In this document: piece after piece, positions 23,673 through 37,661 of the stretch | Numbering within the stretch: the stretch's first letter is position 1 | How the letters are laid out: each line of letters begins with the position of its first letter | Assembly (NCBI GenBank): GCA_025890175.1 | Contig: JANPYM010000001.1 | Span: 4,368,107 to 4,432,106, forward strand | DNA: 64,000 nucleotides | DNA from: Ciborinia camelliae | Taxonomy: Eukaryota > Ascomycota > Leotiomycetes > Helotiales > Sclerotiniaceae | Reading direction: 5' to 3' | The notes under the pieces: model-generated | The model's input: only the letters and a program-made list of their open reading frames with translations | What the model was told of the DNA's origin: nothing | Databases searched by the model: none | Position numbers and translations under genes: made by a program

Positions 23673-24416
23673 CAGGCTAGTGGTATCTAGCGAATGAGAA
23701 TGAGATGAGAGTGTCTGGTACAGTAATAATCATCAATAGGTAAGGTATTGATATTGATAACCAAATCCTCAAATCCTCGTTTCTCCACGATTTGTCAATT
23801 TAAGGTTGGTAACATTGAACCTTAATAATGTTAATATCTTCACTTAAAATCGTTCCTACAAACATTCATCGTTGCCACTGGACTGTCAAGAAAACAAATA
23901 TACTTAAGTTGATATAGGTAGGCTCCAATTTGTGTGTGTGTTGCTTACTGATGAAGCATAAAATCAGTATTGCCAGCCGCCGATGACTCACCGCTCGATT
24001 CTATATACAATACGGTATCAAATCTTGAGTTAACGCCGATATGTCCGTCTGCCTACTAAGTATTTAACTCAAAGGGGGCCCGATCGTCAACGCCGCCAAA
24101 CTGATGCCATTTTCAATTGCACTCCATCTTCTAGAGGTACTAAAAAGGATTGAGAAAGTATCTCATCCAACAACGCCTTTTGATCTGAATTTTGTCAGCA
24201 GAAAAGAGACATGTTTTGATATCTGTGCAAGCAGAATTTTGAGGTGCTGATTGCACGGTTAAGCCGGTCTCTATGGTGAACGTGCGGAACAAGGACTGCA
24301 TAGGCGATACTCACGTTCATGATGCGGCGTTCCATTTCGATCACCAACAATGCTTATCCAGTTAGAGAGCGAATTGACCAGCCTAGGGCTTTGAAGTACA
24401 TCGGGAGCATCATCAA

Positions 24417-25297
24417 CTATATTGAGATGAAAGTCATCATCTCCGAATCAGCAGTTCTGGCAACGCTAGTGATCTGGTACCTGGGTATCCAATAGTCTGG
24501 ACTGGCAGAATGGATGTAAGCTTTCAAAGTTTGAAAGGTTGTGAATATTTGATTCCAAGAATTTAATATTTCAAATTGATTTAACATCTCAAATGGATTA
24601 AATAATATTTCAAACAGTTCGGACGTTTTAAATGGATTTAATATCTCAAATAATTTGGTTAAAGGCCGAATTATTATAACGGCAGCTTCGAATGATTCCT
24701 GATCTTTAATAATAGGATGCGGTAAATCGTCAATAACTATTGTACGAGTGTTCACAGTCGACGTTCCCTGGGATTTCGGCTTGGGTCAACATTTGCTGAG
24801 AGGTTTCGATTTCCTTTCTTCTCTCAATCTTACTCAATCCAGCCTTCGGCGTGTTAATCGATACAAGAACTACGAAACCATTTGGTTTTACGAGAGCCGA
24901 TACATAGGCAGTGGGCAAGGGACCTGAAGTCTGAGGCCAGAAGAACGTCATAGATACTACACCGCTTTAGAGACCCCTTTCTTTAGATGCAGCTACCATG
25001 AAGCCACTGTGGAACGCAACAGGAAGAGCTTTTTGTTGCGCAAGTCATCCGGTCGTGTTTTCGGCCCTCACATTGGTTCGAAATATCTAATTCTTCAATA
25101 ATGAGGCTACTTTTACGGGCACATTCACAAGGTAAGATAATGTGAGCTTGAGCACCCCGTCGCAGGGAAAAGGCACGTAAGATACATTTGCGAAGCACAC
25201 TTGTAGCTACAATAATATTACAGGACAATAAGGATAACCAAATTCTACCTTTGGAATCCAAACCTCGACGAGAAAAGAGAGGAAAGCTATCTACCAT
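24417..25297 (-). pseudogene. Unidentified coding-like relic, minus strand
   Basis: Three minus-strand open frames follow one another: 24983-25297, 24730-24951 and 24417-24755. The middle one (GPLPTAYVSALVKPNGFVVLV, then NTPKAGLSKIERRKE) has the composition of a real protein segment. The last contains a repeated FEIL-NPF motif in AT-rich DNA. Stops and frame changes separate them. I cannot name a family. Proximity to the NRPS-like relic suggests, but does not show, a decayed secondary-metabolism locus. Confidence 0.25.
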
Positions 25298-25806
25298 ATG
25301 CGCAGGTACTCTAAATCCCTCTGAGTGTAACAGCAGCTAGTTTCGTACAGCCCCGAATGCTCTATAACCCAACGTGGAAATCGTATTTCACGCCTCCGTA
25401 TAATATCCCTCGGCTTACCTAGCTACTGATCCGCGATCCCCACGCTACGTTGCAAAAAAACCAAAATCTAGAAGGTCGCATCGGTTGTATAACTTGTATT
25501 CCAAATTTCTCGATTTTATGTTGGAAGTAGGTACCTAACCAAGCCAGTAATGCCTAGTGTGGTCCCGCAATACCTCCTACAGCTGGAGCTGTATGTAAGT
25601 TGATTCTAATGTCGTAAGACGATCCGTAATATCACCATGCGGGTGTGTACATTTCCTGGGTATAGTACTGTGCCGCGATGAAGTATTGAATAGAAAGACT
25701 GGGATGGTCTTGCTTATACTAAGCCAACTGTGGGTACCCACTCTACCTACTCTACTTGCAGATGTATATGGTCAGCAAGAGTAGGTAGTAAAAGGCTGTG
25801 TACGCA

Positions 25807-25827
25807 TAGGTAGGTAGGTAGGTAGGT
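25807..25827. repeat. (TAGG)n microsatellite
   Basis: Five TAGG units on the plus strand, immediately upstream of the NRPS-like relic. Confidence 0.85.
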
Positions 25828-25945
25828 ACTTTTGATACCGATAGGAAGATGCCCTTCAAACCAGCGAGCATTGAGGAAATGTAAGCTCTCCCTTAGGTTC
25901 CGTTTCAGAATCTCTCCAACGTTTGTTTTTTGCACCATTACAACA

Positions 25946-27986
25946 ATGGAACACGGGCACAGTGGGCAACGGTAGAATTCCCTACTACCGCATGTCGTAG
26001 AGCGACTGGAGATCAAAACTCCAGATGCTATATACGGTGAATGGATCGCCGAATCTAGTGTCGTAGATATTACCTACGCACAGCTGGCGAATCCATGTCA
26101 TCAACAGTCTAGCTTGGCTCCTCGTAGAACAGCTTGGTATCCCCGGCAAATATGGTGATGATTCCGACGTCTTAACTTATATCAGTACAAACGACGTGCG
26201 CTTCTCAGCTTTAGTGCTTGCCGCAGGCAAAGCCGGCTATACAGTTCGTGTGTTTTTCTTGTTGTTTCATTTGCTACTGTGATGCATGCTGACCATCGTG
26301 TGCTTTTCAGCTTTTTGTGACGCCGCCACGAAATAGTTAGGTAGCACACCATGCCTTATTTGATCAACTGAAATGCCACACTTTGATTACATCAGATCCC
26401 ATTCCGTCACCTGCCCGTGTTATACTTGATGCTGTCAAACCACGGCGTCACTTCACGGTGCTATCCGTCGAAGAGCTTCTTACCAAGCAGTACCCGCACT
26501 ATGTATTAAGTAAAAGCTTTCAGAATTTGCGACAATCCCTTATGGTTGTTATGTATATGTCTCCCACATATCCTTGTTCCTGGCCGTAGCTAATTTATCT
26601 TTGCTAGGCATACGTCTGGGACCACGGGATTGCCCAAACCTCTCATTTGGACGCATGAAACATGTACGCAGGTTTTGGATGTCAATGCCTGCGAGACACC
26701 TAAAAATATTCCTTCTGTCAATGGTAGCTTTTTGAAGGGTAAAAGAGTGATAGTGACGCTGCTATTATTCCATATATGCCAGTCTAAGTCCAATCCAAGA
26801 CCAAAGCTAACGATTCTGAATAGGGAGCTCTTCTTGCCCAACAGGAGTCCTGGTCGGTGCTATTCCTTATGGGAATGTTGTTATCCCCCCCTAGCAACCG
26901 CATACACTGAGGAAATCGAGAAGCCTTATAGCAACGCCGACGTTCTTTCGAATGATGATGATGACCCAAATGGCGAGACAATACTCAATCTCACGCCTAC
27001 AATTCTCGATGGAACCAATCGTCTTGTTCGAAAGCACGTCCATATTGTAACAGAATGGTCAAGTATCGATAATACCGAAAATTTCTTTAACCGTGTTGCG
27101 GATTCATCACAAGGTCTCCAGCTCACGCGTGCATTACGAAAAAGCTTTTCACCGTCCCGATTTTGCCTTTTCCACTATCTATCAAAATCCCACGGTAGCC
27201 CCATTGGCAGCAGCCATTCTCACTTCGAATGAAGATGGTGCTGTATACAAGATGCTCCGTGAGGAGATCGGTCTCATTATCCATGCTTCATGGCCCGTTA
27301 ACTTCAACCCGGCTCTGCCTGCATTCCATGCACAGCTTGCCGGTCTAGTGAACTTGTTGACCCTGGCTACACCTTCTACATCTCGTACAGTACGATTTAT
27401 CTTTGTCTCTTCCATTGCTGCAGTGGAGGAATATACAAGAGGCTCAGCTCCTGAAGAGGGAATCAGAAATCTCGACACACCTGCACCCCTTGGATACGCG
27501 CGAGCCAAATTCCTCGCAGAACTTCTCGTGGATGCCGCAGCTAGACATCTTGGAAACGCTGTACTTACAACCATTATCCGTATTGTACAGATTGCCGATC
27601 CTGCGCTATACCGTGGCTTGCCTCTTGTGGAACCCCGAGAACAGCTACCCAGCATAATACTTAGCTCTCTTCATCTATGTCAAAAACCCGACAGTTTAGG
27701 TCCACATTTCAACAATGTCGATTTTGTGCCCGTTGACTTGCTTGGTGATATACTAGTAGATCTCGCAACCACCACTACAAAGAACGGGAGCGAGATGCAA
27801 ATAGCTTGTGCAATGACAGTGTTTGATCTACGGAATTTACATGGTGTTCCCTGGAGCACATTGCTACCCGCCATCATCGCGATGAAACCGCCTCAAATAG
27901 TATCGCCGGCAACATGGTTAGAAAGATTGCGCGTGAGTGGAGAGGGGGAAGATAATGATGTGATGTTGCGGAAAATTAATAAGTGA
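25946..27986 (+). pseudogene. Decayed NRPS-like (A-PCP-reductase) gene
   Basis: Remnants appear in the order of a fungal NRPS-like or adenylate-forming reductase, which activates a carboxylic acid on an AMP-binding domain, loads it on a carrier domain and releases it by NADPH reduction. Visible parts: N-terminal A-domain (LLPHVVERL, VEQLGIPGKYGDDSDVL), core motif HTSGTTGLPKP near 26610, GAIPYGNVVIPPL near 26860, a carrier-domain end (DSSQGLQLTRALRKSF near 27100, then STIYQNPTVAPLAAAI), and reductase pieces (IIHASWPVNFNPAL, FVSSIAAVEEY, GYARAKFLAELL). Damage: TAG at 25973 and 26338, a frameshift near 26095 and another near 27140. The A-domain C-terminal half, the Rossmann start of the reductase and its C terminus are missing. 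Old intron borders survive (26244-26310, 26553-26607). It cannot encode the enzyme; one reductase frame (27093-27986) stays open. Confidence 0.85.
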
Positions 27987-30900
27987 TAGTGTAGGGATGG
28001 TTACTAGATATATGTACTGAGAGTGCTAACTCACTCGTCCGTCCCACTTTATTTGATAACTGGAATTATCTAGTCAAGAAAGATTGAAGATGGTGGTATA
28101 AAATGTGTTTTAGAGATGAAGACTTGTACAACATAATAATGTTACAAGTACCTATGAAGTCACTGACAAGGGAAGTAGAAAATATGCTATGGGTGAATAT
28201 CATGGCATTTATTATACTGATGTTGCGAGGGGTTTTCATTAGTGACTTTCATTATTATTTAGAGTGTTTATTTTACTGTCATGAAAAGTTTTAACCATCA
28301 ACTCTTGACTATCATCTCCATTTAAGATATTAAACCCCACCAGGTAATTGCGATCATTAAGAGGAAAACCATCAAATATTATCCTTCGCGGAATGAAATG
28401 CACAATGATATTAATCCAAAAGTTATAGACTATTACTTACCTATAAAAAAAAGTCAATCTAGATCTGGAGCAATCAAGCAGTTCTCGCCTAAAGGATAAA
28501 AAATAGTGAACGTAAAGTTCATAGTTAGATAGTCGAACATGATGGAATATCGTATACCCATTAAATTCCTCGCCATATCGTCTGATAGATGATTCACTAG
28601 CCTCAACTTATCCATCGTTATTTCAGAAAAGACTTGTCTATAGACTATAAAACCGATATTTCCATGAAACAAATACCTAGGTAATCATATATACCATCAG
28701 ATTAAAGGTCAGACCTACCCCCGAAAATGATGAGATGTAGCCCGGGCCTTTACATATTCCTGATACATTGTGTGCTTTTAGGGGCTGAGTGTTGTGTGTA
28801 AAGTCATTATTTTTGACCGTAATTTCACATCAAAGTAACTTTAAATTGTCTGTTGACGGGTTTTATGATTATCATTGGTGTTATGTGGCGGGTACAGATA
28901 CCGTTGCCAATTTTCGTGAGAATATACCTAATATACATACAATGAACTATCTACATATCGACAAGATAAAAGACTCCAACTAGGTACTTAGAGCTATAGT
29001 ATTCGTATGCCATGGCTTGATTCCCCTTAGCTTAACTAGACTGAGAATAAATTCCTTGGCCATCAAGACGCGTTACATCCGAGTAGGTAGAGAAGTTTGA
29101 ACACTACCTAAGTTATAGATCCCGGAAATATTTATATATGCCAGAAAAAAGAATTCAGCATTTTCATCACTGCTATTGACAATTGTTCGGTTTAATGTAC
29201 AAACAACATCGTCATTCATTACTATTGCTATCATTATTACAAGCAGTTGTCGCCTCAGCGACTCAATAGCTTTGCCCTGACACTTACCAGTCTTTCAATG
29301 GCATCCCATTTTCGCGTCAGTCAATGTGGATTACGCTGTACGACTCTCCCCATTGCTCCTCCAAGAACCCTCTCAATGGCCTTCCTCAAAATGCATTGAT
29401 AGCTGGAGAAAGAAACTTTCAAACAAATTTATATTCCCGAAACCACTTCTAATTTGAGTCTTAGGAATCCTCGAAAGATTTACACCAATTAAATAAATGA
29501 CAACTTCAAATTCTATAATTTGCTACAACATGTTCCACAGCATAGCCTGGTATTCACTCCAATACCTACCTACCCATAACCCTCCTATCTCATCTATATC
29601 ATCAAGTGCTTCCATTACCATGACATCTTGAAACAATCTCCACCAAGGCATTGATACAAACACCACGATCTTATCCGGTATGGATACCTCCCATCCCATC
29701 CCATCCCATCCATACTATCCACGGATATCCCAAGCCATCTCGAAGCAACCCGAGAAATGTCCCCCCAAAAAAGAACTCATCCCATAGACTCAAATAATAC
29801 CAAGAACTATGGATTTCTATTATCCAAACCCATTGAGATCATCAATAAACAAGTACTAAGGTAACAAAAGTAAACCGAAATAACCCTATCCCCAATCTAA
29901 GAATCCGACAGTACCATTACATCTACCTAGTAGTATTCCAGGATCCTACCCTAAATATACCTAGGTAGGTATGAAAAGAATGATTGCGAATCCCGCATGC
30001 ATGATTTGAATTCTACTGAGATAATCACACACGCACATACACACATACACATATACCTAAGTAGGTAGCAACCAAGTCCACATAACCAAGCATCTCCAAC
30101 CCCAAACCCCATTCATTAGGTACCTAGGTAAGTATGAAGATACCGATTTCCAAAAAACAAAACAAAACAGACATACAAAAGGTACAAAAGGAAGAAAAGA
30201 ATTGTTAAAAGATGCTCTCTCGCACAAACCACCAACCATTTTCTTCAACTTTCAGTTCAAGGGTGGGGTGAGGTGGGATCTCCTCATGCCAGGCCAGCAG
30301 CTTCTTCGAATCAGCCGCACCGAATGAAATCGAGATCGAAATCGAGATCGAGAAGAAGCCGATTGATATTGATGCTAAAACCAGGAGGGAAAAAGCCATC
30401 GGTAATCACACCTAACCTTCGGAGTTATTATCATCATCCCAATTGATTGCTGCCAATCCTCCAGCTAGCCATAGCCATATCCATATCCATATGCATTTCG
30501 CACTGTCATTTTCTCCTCTCCTCCCCCCTCCCCCCCTAACCGTCATCCCTTCCAAGTTCTCTGTTCATTTTCCCGTTCGTCTCCATATCCATCAATCCCT
30601 TCTTCACCTAGATATGGAGTACCAAAGGTCGATTGTTTCATGAAATGGAGGTTTAGCAAGGATTTTCGAGTCATGCTGGTATTTATATCTTCTCTCTCTC
30701 CCCCCCCCCCNNNNNNNNNNCTCTCCCCCCCCCCCCCTCTCGGGCTTCTAAAAGGAAATATTCTCCTCCGAGCCACCAGGGACATGCACGTCCGATGGCT
30801 CTCAAGATAGGTATCGTGTGAAAACAACCACTAGGTAGATAGCCAGCAGAAACAATGATTTTGCGGGACTATACTCAATTCATTGTGAATATGAAATTTG

Positions 30901-31215
30901 ACACATTGACCCTAACATCCAAACCGCGTCCCTTGGCACCAATTCGCAAGGGGTATAATTGAATATATTTATCATTATCAGCCTATCCACAAGCTAGGTA
31001 GCCAAACAAACAACCTGGAATGTCAAGTCAACGCCGCGACCGTTCGTAAAATAATGGTAGGCAAGTGTAATATGCACGCGTGAACTCCCTTTTAGCTCTT
31101 TCCTCTACCATCCATTCGTACATTCAACAACGCTTGGGTATTTCAATGTCTGCTTTCTTATCCATCCAGACAATCCCTCCCAGATTCTTTCTCCCCTCGC
31201 TCAATATACTAACCT
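27987..31215. other. 3.2 kb intergenic region, simple repeats
   Basis: No gene is supported. The region holds CA-rich and TACC motifs (29940-30130), a GAAATCGAGATC microsatellite (about 30325-30360), a CCATAT repeat (about 30475-30495) and the C-rich assembly gap. A 64-codon minus frame (30205-30399) starts with a hydrophobic stretch but draws much of it from the microsatellite. Confidence 0.5.
30711..30720. other. Assembly gap of 10 N in a C-rich tract
   Basis: Ten N are flanked by TCTCTCTC plus ten C on the left and CTCTC plus a long C-run on the right. This is a homopolymer or CT-tract gap of unknown true length, not a biological junction. Confidence 0.97.
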
Positions 31216-32845
<1,630 letters not shown>

Positions 32846-33392
32846 ACTGGCGATTATTTCCTTGTCGGAATTTGTTGAGTCCGGTGCAAATGTTTCACTT
32901 TATAGTTCCAGAGGCTCAAAGCACTTGTGAATTTGAGAAATTGTTCTGTGAATATATCGATATATCGCACTAATTGTCTTTCGTGTCAAAAAGAGCTCTC
33001 TAACCAGGAAGACGCGCTCCAAAGTCGCGATGGGTGGGTCGCTTATAGTTAATATCGGACCCGACGGCCGCTAGCGTTGATTGTGACGTTAGTGGGAGAG
33101 CTTATTGATGTCCTCAAGCTCGATCCAAAGGCGACAGGATTCTTTTCTTGATCTTTTGAAGAGATTATTTCTCAAGAATTTGCACCTCCACCAAGCCATC
33201 CGTGGCAGTTAATACACAAGAAGGATCAATCCCTTCATCTTACAAACGTGCTGAATTTGTAGCATCTTGTTGCCCCTCTTTTCACTTTGTGGTAGAAGCA
33301 AAGTGCGCCACATCAACAATTACAAACTTCAAATCACAAGCCTTCTATACACTTAAAAACATCCCGCGCATACTGCGCATTACTTTTATATC
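32846..33392. other. Divergent HAT2/XRN1 promoter region
   Basis: These 547 bp separate two outward-facing ATGs, so both promoters and leaders lie here. No TATA box is obvious on either side, as is common for housekeeping genes. The last 200 nt carry the CT/CA-rich XRN1 leader. Confidence 0.55.
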
Positions 33393-36300
33393 ATGGGTGT
33401 TCCAAAATTCTTCAGATGGATGAGTGAGAGGTATCCCTCGATCTCGCAGTTGATTGCAGAAAATAGAATTCCAGAGTTCGACTGTCTGTATCTGGATATG
33501 AATGGTATCATCCATAACTGTACCCACAAAGACTCCGATGATGCGACCTTTCGTATGACAGAAGAGCAGATGTTCATTGCAATTTTCAATTACATTGAGC
33601 ATCTTTACGGGAAGATCAAGCCAAAGCAGCTTTTCTTCATGGCTGTGGATGGAGTGGCTCCTCGCGCAAAGATGAACCAACAACGAGCTCGAAGATTCAG
33701 AACAGCATTGGATGTTGAGAATGCCAGGGAGAAGGCAATTCGGGAAGGAAAGGAAATGCCAAAAGAGGAGGCGTTTGACAGTAATTCGATTACTCCAGGT
33801 AAGTGATGTTGAAACGATGATATTATAAAAGCTGATTATTTTTAGGCACGGAGTTTATGCAAAAGTTGACCCTTCAACTGAAATACTTCATTGCAAAGAA
33901 GATCTCGGAGGATGTGGATTGGCAAGGAACCGAGATTGTGCTTTCGGGACATGAGGTACCAGGAGAGGGGGAGCACAAAATTATGGAGTACATTCGACTC
34001 AAGAAAGCACAGCCGGATTATGATCCTAATAGACGACATTGTCTTTATGGCTTAGATGCAGATTTGATTATGTTGGGATTGTTAAGTCATGACCCACATT
34101 TCTGCCTCCTTCGTGAAGAGGTTACTTTTGGCAGACAGAGTAAAGCCAAGTCAAAGGAGTTAGAGCATCAAAATTTTTATCTGATGCATCTGTGCATTGT
34201 TAGAGAGTACTTAGAACTGGAGTTTCAAGAGTTGAAGGAGGAGGGTGTTCTAGGCTTTCCATTTGATCTGGAGCGCGTTATTGATGATTTTATCCTTATG
34301 GCGTTCTTTGTCGGCAACGATTTCCTACCAAATCTTCCGAATCTACACATTAACGAAGGAGCATTAGCGTTGATGTTCAAGGTATATAAAACCATTTTGC
34401 CCAAGGGTGGCGGATATATCAATGAAGGAGGCGTTATCAACATGAGCCGGCTGGCAATCTTGCTTGATGAACTGTCTCACGTTGAGTACAGATTTTTTGA
34501 ATCTGAGAGCTCGGACTCATCGTGGTTCAAAGCTAAGCAGATGTCAAAGGAGGATGTCATGGTGAAGGGTAAGAATAAGGGTAAGCTTGTCATGACCACG
34601 GCACAGCAGCAAGTATGGAAACAAGTCAAATCCTATGTTCAGAAGAGAGGAACGGAACCATTGGATCTATCCAACAAGCTACCCGCAGCGGATAGGAAAT
34701 TTGCGCAGGACCTAGCAGAGAGCCTACGCCTGGAATGGAAAACAGTTCAGAGTGATGATGGCGAACGCAACATGCAAATTTCGTTCCCCGCTAAGCTCGG
34801 TGCCGATGACGAGGAAGATGATGAGGACGAAGAAGAGTCCCAACTTGCAATCATGCGAATTGTTAAAAAATATGACAAAGCAGAGGTTCTAGATGTTACT
34901 AGAGAACAAGCACAAGCTGAGATGGATCTCAAATACGAAGAAAAATTCCAAGAGTGGAAGGACAAGTATTACGAGGGCAAATTTGAATGGGATCGAAAGA
35001 ACGAAACAGAGTTGACGAAGTTGTGCGAGAATTACGTACAGGGTTTGCAATGGGTCCTCTACTACTACTATCGTGGTGTGGTATCATGGCCGTGGTACTA
35101 TCAATATCACTATTCGCCAATGATATCTGGTAAGTACTCTCTCTGCAGAACCTCTTCTTGTTGCTAACAATGTCATCTCAGACGTCATAAAGGGACTCAA
35201 AGCAGATGTTAATTTCAAGCTTGGTCAGCCATTCCATCCATTTGAGCAACTTATGGGTGTGCTACCGGATCGTAGTAAAAAGATTGTACCGACAGTGTAT
35301 CACGACCTCATGACAAACCCTGCTTCTCCGATTATTGACTTCTACCCTCGAGATTTCGAATTGGATATGAATGGAAAGAAAATGGAGTGGGAGGCAGTTG
35401 TTAAGATTCCATTCATCGATGAAAAGCGATTATTGGATGCTATGGCCACGAAGAATAATCTGCTGAGCGATGCCGAGAAGGCTAGGAATGAGTTTGGAGT
35501 TTCTCTGAAGTTCACTTACGATCCAGATGTCGATTTTATTTATCCATCTTCATTGGTGGGTATTTTCCCCGATATTCCCCACTGCCACTGCATCGAAAAC
35601 ATTTTTGACCTACCGACTATCGAGGGCCTGGACTTCTACCATGGTCTCATGGATGGAGCTAAACTTGGATCTGCAGCTCTAGCTGGATTCCCAAGTTTGA
35701 ATTATCTTCCCTACAACGCAACATTGGGCTTCCATGGAGTCAATGTTTTCCAATCGGATAGCCGTAATGAAAGTATGGTTGTTACAATTGAAGATTCTGA
35801 AATTCGAACCAATGTCAAGACAGCACAACAGAAACTTGGTAAAAGAGTATTCGTTGGCTATCCTTTCTTACAGGAAGGTAAAGTTGTCAAAGTCTCTGAT
35901 GAACTATTCGATTATCTGCCTTCCGAAGATGCCAGTGGTCAACCAATTACTAGGGCACATGGACCTCGTGAAATCGATGACTTCCGGAAGAAAGCTGAAA
36001 GAATAGAAAGCACTTATAGCAAGCGCCTTGGTGTTATTATTGGACCAGTGGAGTCTCTCACTCACGTGGAGATGTTGAAAGGTCTGAAGAAAATGGATGA
36101 TGGTGCAACCATTAAAGAGTATGCTGTTATTCCTGGCCAGGACACGGACTATGCTTCGCAAGTTGTAGTGGATGAAGTTGTCAGCGAAGATCAGCGTTTC
36201 TTAGAGAGGGCTGCTTTGCCTGTAGAGGAAGAGTTCCCTGTTGATGATAGAGTGTTCTTTCTTGGGGACTTCAACTATGGCCGACCAGGACTGGTCGAAG

Positions 36301-37661
36301 GTCATGCAGATCACAAACTACAAATCTCTTTGTCAACAATCAAGGGCAAAGAAGTAGAATTTGGCAGAGACATTGTTCATGACTCCAAGAACACTACTCA
36401 ATACACGCCATCTTTTGCAGTTGCTAAAATGCTAGGATTGCATCCCTTGGTACTCAGCAAGATCACTTCATCTTTCCAAGTATCTGCCGTGGGTCAACTC
36501 CGCGTCAATTTGGGACTGAACCTCAAATTTGAGGGTAAGAAACTTAAGGTTTTGGGCTATTCTCGACGAGCTGATAATGGCTGGGAGTTCAGCAACAAAG
36601 CTATAGAACTCATTAGCACTTATATGACCAAATTTCCTCATTTCTTTGCTGGGATTCAAAGAAAACCTCAAGGAAATGATTATGAGGAGTCTGACTTCCC
36701 TGGTGTCAGTGTAAAGGAGATTGTGGCATGGCTTAAAACCATCGAGTCCAAGAATTTTGAAAAAGTACCTTTGGATGCCGAACAGCTTGACTCCGATACC
36801 GTAATGGCTATCGAGCAAGCGGCCCAAAATATTTTGATGAGTGGTCCTCAACCTCAACGTACGACTCTCAAGGCTGTACCACGTGGTGCGCTCTTGAAAC
36901 CATCTGATGCCGAACATCGTTGCGGTAACCAGAGATTTGCTCTGGGTGATCGTGTTGTCTATGTCGCAGATTCTGGTCGTGTCCCAATCGCCACACGCGG
37001 TACTGTGGTGGGTATCTCTCGCACTCCACGAACCACCCTGCTTGATGTTCTATTCGACGTTACTTTCATGAGTGGCACAACTCTCGGAGAACGGTGCTCC
37101 CCGTTCCGCGGATCTACCGTACCAATTGCCAGTGTACTCAATCTTACGAAAAAGCAATTGATAGCAGGTTCCAGAGCCGCTGCTGAGAAGAGGCCTGCCC
37201 CAACTAGCACGCCTTTGACGGCCAATGGCGGCTATGGCTATGGACGAGGTCAACAATATAGAGAATCTGGACCACCTCCTCCACTCCGAGGCTCCTTCCG
37301 TGGTGCTGTTTCAGGACAACGCGGAAACTTCGTACCTCGTGGTGGACGTGGTCGTGGTGGGTTTGCCAATGGAAATGCATACGGCAATTCCATCGATAAT
37401 GCCACCCCCGCAGTCCATAGTAGCATGGTTATTCGTGATACAACGCCTGTGAATACGATCGGTAATGCCAATGGCACTCGAGGTCGTGGAAACGCATTCA
37501 CAGGCGGCAGAGGTGGCAGCCCGGCAGCTGGCGGCGTAGCATACAACAATGTTCCCCCACCATCCTCGTTGGACTCACGAGGCAGAGGCAGAGGTCGAGG
37601 TGGTAGAGGCCGTGGTGCTGCGAGAGGTAGAGGTGGTGCCCCACAACCTCCACAAGCTTAG
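33393..37661 (+). CDS. XRN1: 5'-3' exoribonuclease 1 (Xrn1/Kem1), 1,389 aa
   Basis: Exons 33393-33798, 33846-35129 and 35182-37661 join in phase 1 across introns of 47 and 52 nt to give 1,389 aa. The XRN N-terminal nuclease domain starts at residue 1 (MGVPKFFRWMSERYP) with catalytic acidic motifs LDMNGIIHNC, AVDGVAPRAKMNQQRARRF, GEGEHKIMEYIR, LDADLIMLGLLSHDP and FVGNDFLPNLP. This order, with no nuclear-type Zn knuckle, fits cytoplasmic Xrn1 rather than Rat1. Xrn1 degrades decapped, 5'-monophosphorylated mRNA. The PAZ/Tudor-like and SH3-like region occupies the middle (GDRVVYVADSGRVP, residues about 1155). The C terminus (about 1250-1389) is Gly/Arg-rich with RGR and RGG repeats suited to RNA or protein contacts. 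It converges on VPS54 with a 1.1-kb gap. Confidence 0.96.

Larger units (their letters stand above)
22468..25945. other. 3.5 kb AT-rich region with coding-like debris
   Basis: The first part is the promoter of the Zn2Cys6 gene. Beyond about 23.2 kb the DNA is AT-rich. A tRNA-like fragment (23597-23660) and a minus-strand coding-like relic (24417-25297) are listed separately. A TAGG microsatellite lies at 25807-25827. No intact gene is seen. Confidence 0.5.

Noticed and set aside
30205..30399. 64-codon minus frame resembling a signal peptide plus short mature protein
   Set aside because: The hydrophobic Ser-Ile stretch is produced by a GAAATCGAGATC microsatellite, and no promoter or homology supports it.
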